From JACRBK01 sp964427955 (GTDB taxonomy: Bacteria; Chloroflexota; Anaerolineae; Aggregatilineales; Aggregatilineaceae), in contig CAYRWY010000417.1 in NCBI GenBank assembly GCA_964427955.1, positions 1 through 5,196 on the forward strand: 5,196 bases of DNA, given 5' to 3'. A model generated the notes under the pieces. It made no database searches. It had not been told where the DNA came from and saw only the letters and a program-made list of their open reading frames with translations. Below, in pieces: positions 1 to 5,196 of the stretch. Position 1 is the stretch's first letter, and every line of letters starts with the position of its first letter. The translations under genes were made by a program, and so were the position numbers.

Positions 1-676
1 GCGCTTCCTTTCGCGCTGGCCTTCGGTGGATAAACTCGCCGCCGCCGATCTCGATGGCCATATCGACCAGATCGATTTTCTCCAGGCTGTTGGCCAGCGC
101 CGCGACCAGATCGTTGACATACAACGGGTGCAGCAGGCTGTCCCCCTTGCCCGACTGGAAATAAAACAGCGGGTTGGAGCGCAGCAGCATCGCGATCCCG
201 TTCACGAAGCGGTCATGCGGGCCAAACAGCACCCCGCAGCGCAGAATGGTATAGGCCAGGCCGCTGTTGCGCACAATATTTTCGACCTGCCCTTTGACAC
301 GCATCAGCAGGTAGGCCGACGACGGCTCGGCCCCCAACTGGCTCAGGTAAAACAGCCGCCCGATGCGCGCGGCACGGGCTGCCGACACGACACTGCGCGT
401 GCCCTGAATATCGATCCGCTCCAGTTCGCGGCGGGTGCCTCCCCATTGGGCGCTGGCCAGGTGGAACACGGTGTGCGCGCCCTGCATCGCCTGGTGCAGC
501 ACCGTTTCGTCTTCCAGGTTGCCGACCACGACTTCCACGCCTTCAGGGAAGACCGTGCGCGGCGGACGACGCCCACGCCGGGGCTGAACCAGCACGCGCA
601 CCGGCCAGCCCGCCGCGACGAGATGAGGGACCAATTCACGCCCCACCAGACCGGTGGCGCCTGTCACGACTATCAT
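1..676 (-). CDS. Atypical/extended SDR, NAD(P)-binding epimerase-like (NDUFA9/NmrA-like), C-terminus cut by window edge
   Basis: Read by translating the minus strand from ATG at 676-674; 225 residues are present and the frame runs off the left edge. The start has a Shine-Dalgarno AAAGGAG (682-688) 5 bases upstream. The N-terminus is a Rossmann dinucleotide-binding segment with TGATGLVG at residues 5-12 (GxxGxxG spacing). GNLED (52-56) sits where SDRs contact the adenine, and VFHLAS (70-75) and YLSQLGAE (110-117) match the next two core strands. LRCGVLFGPHDRFVN (145-159) and HPLYVNDLVAAL (183-194) are typical of NDUFA9-like and NmrA-like SDRs. The catalytic YxxxK is not canonical: Tyr122 and Lys128 are six apart instead of four. 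It may be a non-catalytic NAD(P)-binding protein or act on an unknown quinone, sugar or lipid substrate. Family members are usually around 290-300 residues, so roughly a quarter is missing. The gene is divergent from fabF. The family call is firm; the substrate is unknown. Confidence 0.85.
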   Translation of the reverse strand, partial: MIVVTGATGLVGRELVPHLVAAGWPVRVLVQPRRGRRPPRTVFPEGVEVVVGNLEDETVLHQAMQGAHTVFHLASAQWGGTRRELERIDIQGTRSVVSAARAARIGRLFYLSQLGAEPSSAYLLMRVKGQVENIVRNSGLAYTILRCGVLFGPHDRFVNGIAMLLRSNPLFYFQSGKGDSLLHPLYVNDLVAALANSLEKIDLVDMAIEIGGGEFIHRRPARKEA

Positions 677-681
677 GCGTT

Positions 682-705
682 CTCCTTTGTGGCGCGGGGA
701 TTATA
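682..705 (-). promoter_or_regulatory. Extended -10 promoter and Shine-Dalgarno of the SDR gene
   Basis: On the minus strand a perfect TATAAT lies at 705-700, immediately preceded by TGG (708-706), giving the extended -10 form TGnTATAAT. No good -35 box is found at normal spacing (the nearest is TTTCCG-like around 725-730), as expected for extended -10 promoters. Transcription would begin near 693, leaving a leader of about 17 bases that contains AAAGGAG (688-682), spaced 5 bases from the ATG at 676. The motif is seen directly; its activity is inferred. Confidence 0.6.
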
Positions 706-830
706 CCACCCTGGCGCGGGTACACGGAAATTGGATACTCAGCAACCTTTTGTTTTCCAGCGGGTTATAGCTCGTGTGAAAACTGAAAAAAATGGTCAGC
801 GCAGCGCACGCCCACGCCGGAAGAATGCGC

Positions 831-836
831 TATAAT
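831..836 (+). promoter_or_regulatory. Candidate -10 box for the fabF-fabH operon
   Basis: A perfect TATAAT occurs 57 bases before the chosen fabF start, inside the 216-base divergent intergenic region. The sequence 16-18 bases upstream (about 807-813) does not resemble TTGACA, and no TGn is directly adjacent, so a standard sigma-70 promoter is only weakly supported. If used, the 5' leader would be about 50 bases (from about 843). The rest of 677-892 shows no RNA gene, no obvious operator palindrome and no convincing small ORF. Confidence 0.35.
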
Positions 837-854
837 TCGCGAGCAACTTATTAA

Positions 855-870
855 TGGGCTGCAACGCCCA
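855..870 (+). other. Small inverted repeat in the predicted fabF leader
   Basis: TGGGC (855-859) pairs with GCCCA (866-870) across a 6-base loop. It lies between the candidate -10 box and the fabF Shine-Dalgarno at 880. A 5-bp stem is short enough to occur by chance in GC-rich DNA; it does not cover the ribosome-binding site. Any regulatory role is speculative. Confidence 0.2.
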
Positions 871-879
871 CGTTAGACC

Positions 880-887
880 GGAGGAAA
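880..887 (+). promoter_or_regulatory. Strong Shine-Dalgarno that sets the fabF start at GTG 893
   Basis: GGAGGAAA at 880-887 has its GGAGG core 8 bases upstream of the GTG at 893. An in-frame ATG at 854 would add 13 residues but has no purine-rich site before it and would place this Shine-Dalgarno inside the coding region. Starting at 893 also gives the N-terminus expected of FabF, MESKRVVVTGLG. Confidence 0.85.
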
Positions 888-892
888 GATCA

Positions 893-2137
893 GTGGAATC
901 CAAACGTGTTGTTGTCACCGGCCTCGGCATCATCTGCCCGGTCGGTAACTCACCCGAAGAAGCCTGGCAGAACGCCGCGAACGGAGTGTCCGGCGCTCAG
1001 CCAATTCCCCAATTCGAGGAACTTGGGCTTGACGTGACATTCGGCTGCCCGGTCAAGAATTTCGATCCCGCAGCGTTCATGAGCCGACGCGACCTGCGGC
1101 GCACCGACCCGCTGACCCAGGTGGGGCTGTACGCCAGCAAGCAGGCGCTCGAAGATTCCGGCCTGCAAGTCACCGACGCCAACTGCTATGACGTTGGCGT
1201 GCTGGTGGGCACCGGGATCGGCGGCTTCCAGACCTTGTTCGACGGCGTGAAAAAATTCCTGGCGGAAGGCCATAAAACCGTCAGCCCGCTGCTGCTGCCC
1301 ATGATGCTGCCGGACAGCCCGGCGGGAAAGATCGCCATCGAGTTCGGGCTGCGCGGGCCGAACATGTCGATCTCGACGGCGTGCGCCACCGGGAACAACA
1401 GCATCGGCGAAGCCTACGAGATGGTGCGCCGGGGATCGGCCAAAGCCATGCTGGCCGGAAGCTCGGAATCCGCCCTGCTGGATCTGACCGTCGCCTGCCT
1501 GTCGAACATGACCGCCATCTCGCGCCGCAACGACGATCCCAAAGGCGCTTCGCGTCCCTTCGCCGCCGACCGCGATGGCTTCGTCGTGGGCGAAGGCGCG
1601 GCAACCCTGATCCTGGAAGAACTCGAACACGCCAAAGCGCGCGGCGCGCACATTTACTGCGAGCTGACCGGCTACGGCACGACCTGCGACGCCTTCCACG
1701 TAACCGCCCCGATGGAGAATGGCGAGGGCGCGCAGCAGGCCATGCGGATCGCGCTGCGCAGTGCCGGACTGAAACCGGAAGACATCGACTATATCAACGC
1801 GCACGGGACCAGCACGCAGTTGAACGACGTGAGCGAAACCCGCGCGATCAAAGCGGTCTTTGGCGAGCACGCCCATAAGGTGATCATCAGCTCGACCAAG
1901 TCCGTCACCGGCCATCTGATGGGATCGGCGGGCAGCGTCGAGGCGGTATTCAGCATCAAGGCGCTGATGGAGCAGTTCGTCCCGCCCACCATCAACCTGA
2001 ACCATCCGGACCCGGAATGCGATCTGAACTACACACCCAACGTGGGGGTTCCGGCCAAGATCGAACACGTGATGAGCAACTCGTTCGGATTCGGCGGCCA
2101 TAACGCCGTGCTGATCTTCAGCCAGTATCACGATTAA
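893..2137 (+). CDS. fabF: Beta-ketoacyl-ACP synthase II (FabF)
   Basis: A 414-residue protein from GTG 893, the normal FabF length (about 410-415). FabF condenses malonyl-ACP with a growing acyl-ACP, releasing CO2, in the elongation cycle of cytosolic type II fatty-acid synthesis. The thiolase-fold hallmarks are intact: VVVTGLGIICPVG at the N-terminus, nucleophile Cys164 in STACATGNNSIGEA, His304 in NAHGTSTQLND, Lys336 and His341 in STKSVTGHLMGSAG, and the C-terminal glycine loop SNSFGFGGHNAVLIF. These positions are within one residue of the E. coli FabF Cys-His-His numbering as I recall it. Codon use is GC-rich throughout, with no frameshift. The next gene, a fabH homologue, starts 18 bases after the stop, so the two are probably one transcript. 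A polyketide-type ketosynthase is less likely given the stand-alone length and the fabH neighbour. Confidence 0.96.
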   Translation: MESKRVVVTGLGIICPVGNSPEEAWQNAANGVSGAQPIPQFEELGLDVTFGCPVKNFDPAAFMSRRDLRRTDPLTQVGLYASKQALEDSGLQVTDANCYDVGVLVGTGIGGFQTLFDGVKKFLAEGHKTVSPLLLPMMLPDSPAGKIAIEFGLRGPNMSISTACATGNNSIGEAYEMVRRGSAKAMLAGSSESALLDLTVACLSNMTAISRRNDDPKGASRPFAADRDGFVVGEGAATLILEELEHAKARGAHIYCELTGYGTTCDAFHVTAPMENGEGAQQAMRIALRSAGLKPEDIDYINAHGTSTQLNDVSETRAIKAVFGEHAHKVIISSTKSVTGHLMGSAGSVEAVFSIKALMEQFVPPTINLNHPDPECDLNYTPNVGVPAKIEHVMSNSFGFGGHNAVLIFSQYHD

Positions 2138-2140
2138 CCA

Positions 2141-2154
2141 ACAGGCAAACCTGT
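2141..2154 (+). other. Short inverted repeat in the fabF-fabH gap
   Basis: ACAGG (2141-2145) and CCTGT (2150-2154) form a 5-bp stem with a CAAA loop. It fills almost the whole 18-base gap between the fabF stop and the fabH ATG at 2156. The only Shine-Dalgarno-like bases (AGG, 2143-2145) are within the stem. No U-tract follows, so it is not a terminator. It could modulate fabH translation or be chance. Confidence 0.25.
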
Positions 2155-2155
2155 C

Positions 2156-3427
2156 ATGGCAAGGATGATCGACAACTCCCCCCGTCCGCTGCGCCTGTTT
2201 CCGGGCCGTGCCGCGCAGTTGGTCAAGCCGCGCACCCTGCGTTACGCGCACATCGTGGGCTGGGGGATGGAAGTTCCGTCGCAGGTTCTCTCGAACTCCG
2301 ACCTGGAAGCCATCGTCGAGACCAACGACGAATGGATCTACAGCCGCACCGGCATTCGCGAGCGGCGCATCGCCGACCAGCGTGAGACGACCACCAGCCT
2401 GGCTTCGCGCGCCGCCCAAAAGGCCCTGGATGTGGCCGACATCCTGCCCAGCGAAATCGACCTGATCATCGTGGCGACGGCCACGCCGGAGCACATGTTT
2501 CCCAGCACGGCCAGCATGGTCCAGGACCTGCTCGGCGCCACGAACGCGGGCGCGTGCGACCTGGGCGCGGCGTGTTCGGGCTTCGTCTACGCCCTGGACA
2601 TGGCGGCCACCAAGATCCAGGCCGGGAAGATCAACACGGCCATCGTGATCGGCGCGGAGACGCTCAGCCGGGTGACGGACTGGACCGACCGCGGCACGTG
2701 CATCCTGTTCGGCGATGGCGCGGGGGCGGTGGTGCTGCGCGGCAGCGATACGCCGGGCGGCATCCTGAACTCGGTGCTGCGCTCGGACGGCTCCGGGTGG
2801 GATATGCTCACCCTGCCGACCACCAACAGCCGCGACACCTATCTGCAAGATGGCACGCACCAGCCGCAGCGCATCTACATGGACGGCAAAGGCGTGTTCC
2901 GCTTCGCGACGCGCATCCTGGGCGACAGCATCCGCGACGCGCTGGCCCCGCTGGGGCTGACGCCGGAGAATCTGAACCTCGTCATCCCGCACCAGGCCAA
3001 CCAGCGCATCATCGACCACGCGGCCAAGGCGCTCAAAATACCTGAAGACCGGGTGTACAGCAACATCGAACGCTATGGCAACACGTCGGCGGCCTCGATC
3101 CCGATTGCGCTGGCCGAAGCGGTGGAAAAGGGACGCGTCAAACCGGGCGACCTGCTGGCCTTCATCGGCTTTGGCGGCGGGTTATCGTGGGGTACCGTCA
3201 TCCTGGAATGGTCCGCGATGCCGACCAAGCCCGCCTACTCGGTCACCTGGGGACGCCGCCAGGGCGAGTACGCGCTGGCCGGGCTGCGCCGCCCGCTGGT
3301 ACGCTGGTGGCGGCGGCTGATGCTGCTCTCGCCTACGACGTGGATCGTCACGGCGCGCAAGGTGCTCAACACGCGGCGGAAGAATGCGGCAGGGGCGCAA
3401 AAGCCAGTCGGAAATGATGAGGAATAA
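2156..3427 (+). CDS. fabH: Beta-ketoacyl-ACP synthase III (FabH-type) with N- and C-terminal extensions
   Basis: A 423-residue ketoacyl-ACP synthase III; typical FabH proteins have about 310-330 residues. FabH starts fatty-acid synthesis by taking an acyl group from CoA onto its cysteine and condensing it with malonyl-ACP. The catalytic triad is complete: Cys140 in LGAACSGFVYALDMA, His279 in IPHQANQRII and Asn309 in ERYGNTSAAS. NDEWIYSRTGIRERRI (residues 57-72) is the usual N-terminal signature, and FIGFGGGLSWGTVILEW closes the core at Trp352. About 28 residues precede the usual start (YAHIVGWG). A 71-residue tail (353-423) follows the core, rich in Arg, Lys and Trp with a net charge near +10, ending in NDEE. 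The tail keeps the local GC-rich composition (3301-3360 is about 68% G+C), so it appears genuinely coding. ATG 2156 is chosen because the alternative ATG at 2165 has AAGG directly abutting it; neither has a strong Shine-Dalgarno. A related KAS III with another acyl substrate cannot be excluded. Confidence 0.93.
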   Translation: MARMIDNSPRPLRLFPGRAAQLVKPRTLRYAHIVGWGMEVPSQVLSNSDLEAIVETNDEWIYSRTGIRERRIADQRETTTSLASRAAQKALDVADILPSEIDLIIVATATPEHMFPSTASMVQDLLGATNAGACDLGAACSGFVYALDMAATKIQAGKINTAIVIGAETLSRVTDWTDRGTCILFGDGAGAVVLRGSDTPGGILNSVLRSDGSGWDMLTLPTTNSRDTYLQDGTHQPQRIYMDGKGVFRFATRILGDSIRDALAPLGLTPENLNLVIPHQANQRIIDHAAKALKIPEDRVYSNIERYGNTSAASIPIALAEAVEKGRVKPGDLLAFIGFGGGLSWGTVILEWSAMPTKPAYSVTWGRRQGEYALAGLRRPLVRWWRRLMLLSPTTWIVTARKVLNTRRKNAAGAQKPVGNDEE

Positions 3428-3456
3428 CCGCCGACGAACAAATCAACGACAAAACA

Positions 3457-3479
3457 GGAGCGCACTTTTCGTGCGCTCC
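3457..3479 (-). terminator. Intrinsic terminator between convergent fabH and the caspase-like gene
   Basis: GGAGCGCAC (3457-3465) and GTGCGCTCC (3471-3479) form a perfect 9-bp GC-rich stem with a 5-base loop. On the minus strand the stem is followed by CTGTTTTGTCG, a T-rich tail, and it lies 38 bases after the caspase-gene stop, so it fits best as that gene's terminator. On the plus strand it lies 29 bases after the fabH stop but is followed by CAATTATGG, without a U-run, so termination of the fab transcript there would be weaker. The rest of 3428-3517 holds nothing else recognisable. Confidence 0.75.
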
Positions 3480-3517
3480 CAATTATGGACTTACCGACTT
3501 TTTCCTTGGCGCAGCGA

Positions 3518-5196
3518 TTATCTAGGCTCGAAATTCTCCCGTGCTACCCCAACCTCAAGTTGTCGAATATACTTGATGCAATTGTCAATAACTTCCTCCG
3601 TCATTTCCGGGGGGCGGCTTGGTTCTTGTTTGATCTTCACGAATCTGTCAACAAGACCCTGAGGAGTGTTATATGAATCAGTACTCCACTCAGGCTCAAC
3701 ATTGACCAGTCGTTCAGACCACTGCTGAACCAGAAGTGCAACACTCAATACCCCTCCAAGTGGTCTTTCTTTAAACCAGAAATCAGGCTTGCTGAGGAAT
3801 TTTACCGCCTGCATCGTGCCTGGAAGATGAGCACCAGCCGCAAGCACAGTGACAAACTCAGAAGAGTCAGGAGGAACGTAAGGGTTCCGGGCCAAAGTTA
3901 CCACTCCATAGTCTCTATCGGGAGGAATGAAAAATCCTCTGAGTCCCCGCACATTAGTAGGATCGAAAAAACCTCCTTTACGAAACTGGTTCATATAAAA
4001 TCTCAACGCCTCTTGGTTACGGGGATCCAATGCAAATCTTTTAAGTTCAAGTGGATTGACCTTGATATTCTGAATAATGGCCGAAGTTTGAGCAGCAAAC
4101 GCCTGCGCCGCTTGATCGATATAGAAGGGAAACAAGGCCGTCGAATTCACAACCCGTGCCAGAAAATTCGTAGCTGGGGAACCGATAACTAACAAGTTCC
4201 GCTGTCCAAACTTTTCCTCAAGATAGATTCTGTCCTCCACTACAAACACCTTGTCTGTAACAATGTCAGTATCGCGTGGCAAGCCCAAATGCAATATCCA
4301 GGCCAAGTCAGACGGGGATCCAGAATAGGCAAACAGATCCCCTGCACTCTTCGGATGTTCCGGGGCTTCCCTTCTGTCACCAACAACAACTGTCATAGGA
4401 CAAAAAGCATTAGGGAAGTCCAAAAGAGTTTTGTACCCGCTTCCCCGCAGGATTGGGAACTTGAGTTCCTCACTAACCTCTCCCCTATAGAGAGGATGCT
4501 GTACACGACCACACAGTTCTTTGGATTTCTCAGGTACATTTTTCTGAAGATGGGCATATAGTTCAGAAAAGGTGGTGTACCCTCGACCAACAGCTTCGCC
4601 TATACCCTTCAATGCGTCCATCAGGTAGTAGGTAAAAATACCATGCTGCAAGGACTCTGCTTCAGAGGCCAGTTCGTTCGAATCGGCAGCGGCTACAATC
4701 AAACGTCCTCTACCGATAATTCTGTCAAATTGAGGGAAACCCGCTTGAATGTTCCTGAACGCTGAACCACCTATTGAAAAAGTCCGTCCCCCAGCCTGTC
4801 CGCTATAGCACGAGTCGACGAAGAAGACAACATTACCAGCCGGAAGCTTGCGAAAAAAACGAGCGATATCAACATCCATTGACAGTGCTGTTGATTCCAG
4901 GTCGCTTCGAGCAGCGTCATAGGGTACCAAGTAGGTTGCCACCTCCTTTTCTCCTGAAGAAGTCTCAACCTCTTCCATCGCTCCGTGTCCTGCAAAAAAC
5001 AGTACAACAGAGTCGTCCGGGCCTGTTTCCCGGCTTATCATTGTCACTGCCTGTCGGATCGATTTTGCCGTTGCTTCCCGCTCAAGAAGAACCTGGGAAA
5101 CACACTCTATATTGCTGACAAATATTCTATACAGCGCCTTGGCGTCGTTGACTGCGTAGCTGAGCGTAGGTATTTCGTTATCTTCATAATGATCTA
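3518..5196 (-). CDS. Caspase-like (peptidase C14) protein with an unrecognised C-terminal domain; N-terminus cut by window edge
   Basis: The frame is open from the right edge to TAA at 3520-3518: 558 residues, numbered here from the first full codon (5194-5192). An internal GTG at 5047 is not the start, because the reading upstream of it is already caspase-like (IPTLSYAVNDAKALYRIF, then VLLEREATAKSIRQAV). Residues 1 to about 250 are the caspase fold: His70 in VVLFFAGHG (codon 4985-4987) and Cys129 in VVFFVDSCYSG (codon 4808-4810) form the expected dyad. Asp127, two before the Cys, matches the DxC pattern of metacaspases and paracaspases, which cleave after basic residues. FSELYAHLQKNV and VQHP close the domain. 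Residues about 265-558 match no family I can name; they carry RNLLVIGSPATN (332-343), DYGVVTLARNPY (428-439) and LAAGAHLPGT (451-460). No transmembrane helix is evident. Samples of this gene are 37-50% G+C, well below its neighbours, which suggests transfer. Likely role (inference): a protease effector with a regulatory or sensing module, as in several bacterial defence or stress systems. Confidence 0.88.
   Translation of the reverse strand, partial: DHYEDNEIPTLSYAVNDAKALYRIFVSNIECVSQVLLEREATAKSIRQAVTMISRETGPDDSVVLFFAGHGAMEEVETSSGEKEVATYLVPYDAARSDLESTALSMDVDIARFFRKLPAGNVVFFVDSCYSGQAGGRTFSIGGSAFRNIQAGFPQFDRIIGRGRLIVAAADSNELASEAESLQHGIFTYYLMDALKGIGEAVGRGYTTFSELYAHLQKNVPEKSKELCGRVQHPLYRGEVSEELKFPILRGSGYKTLLDFPNAFCPMTVVVGDRREAPEHPKSAGDLFAYSGSPSDLAWILHLGLPRDTDIVTDKVFVVEDRIYLEEKFGQRNLLVIGSPATNFLARVVNSTALFPFYIDQAAQAFAAQTSAIIQNIKVNPLELKRFALDPRNQEALRFYMNQFRKGGFFDPTNVRGLRGFFIPPDRDYGVVTLARNPYVPPDSSEFVTVLAAGAHLPGTMQAVKFLSKPDFWFKERPLGGVLSVALLVQQWSERLVNVEPEWSTDSYNTPQGLVDRFVKIKQEPSRPPEMTEEVIDNCIKYIRQLEVGVARENFEPR

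Noticed and set aside
1..40. A possible frameshift near the left end of the SDR, since the residues after GGGEFI (HRRPARKEA) do not look like the usual family continuation.
   Set aside because: Too little sequence remains before the edge to judge; the frame has no stop, so an intact gene is the simpler reading.
570..820. The 12-mer CGCCCACGCCGG occurring at 570-581 and 809-820, and CGGAAGAATGCG near 818 and 3376.
   Set aside because: Single pairs of 12-base matches in GC-rich DNA, one copy in coding sequence each time, with no further similarity around them; chance is sufficient.
26..835. A 269-codon plus-strand open frame over the SDR gene and the intergenic region.
   Set aside because: It lies antisense to the SDR frame, which shows clear Rossmann motifs, a promoter and a Shine-Dalgarno; the plus-strand product has no recognisable feature and would cover the divergent promoters.
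854..892. ATG at 854 as the fabF start.
   Set aside because: It has no Shine-Dalgarno, and the added 13 residues are not FabF-like; GTG 893 has GGAGG at ideal distance.
950..3019. A 689-codon open frame on the minus strand opposite fabF and fabH.
   Set aside because: It is a mirror of two genes with strong GC-rich codon bias; the translation is rich in Arg, Ala, His and Gln with no recognisable domain, and it runs across the boundary between two confidently identified genes.
3827..4561. Plus-strand open frames of 90-121 codons opposite the caspase-like gene.
   Set aside because: They are antisense to a frame with clear protease motifs, and their products show no domain or convincing ribosome-binding site.
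5045..5047. GTG at 5047 as the start of the caspase-like gene.
   Set aside because: The frame stays open to the window edge, and the upstream codons encode the conserved first part of the caspase domain.

Overview
The window looks like chromosomal DNA from a GC-rich bacterium. The two fatty-acid genes have hand-counted 60-base samples of about 67-77% G+C and strong Shine-Dalgarno sites. The combination of an NDUFA9/NmrA-like atypical SDR, a compact fabF-fabH pair and a large caspase-like protein would fit a Chloroflexota (Anaerolineae-like) genome. That placement is inference only; no taxonomic marker gene is present.

Layout. Positions 1-676 (minus strand) hold most of an NAD(P)-binding atypical short-chain dehydrogenase whose C-terminus runs off the left edge. 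A 216-base divergent intergenic region (677-892) carries an extended -10 promoter and Shine-Dalgarno for the SDR, and a weaker -10 plus a strong GGAGG Shine-Dalgarno for fabF. Positions 893-2137 (+) encode FabF (beta-ketoacyl-ACP synthase II). After an 18-base gap, 2156-3427 (+) encodes a FabH-type ketoacyl-ACP synthase III with extra N- and C-terminal segments. A perfect 9-bp hairpin at 3457-3479 lies between the convergent genes. From 3518 to the right edge (minus strand) runs one large open frame: a caspase-like (peptidase C14) domain with an intact His/Cys dyad, followed by about 300 residues of an unrecognised domain. Its N-terminus is beyond the window.

How the genes work together. FabH would start fatty-acid synthesis by condensing an acyl-CoA primer with malonyl-ACP, and FabF would carry out later elongation condensations, so the pair forms a plausible condensing-enzyme operon. 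No acpP, fabD or fabG is present in the window. The SDR is divergently transcribed and has no demonstrable link to lipid synthesis. The caspase-like gene is convergent, has clearly lower G+C (about 37-50% in hand-counted samples) and is probably an accessory gene acquired by transfer. It is the most interesting item here: a protease-like effector module joined to a possible sensor module of unknown function. No tRNA, rRNA, CRISPR array, insertion sequence or attachment site was seen.
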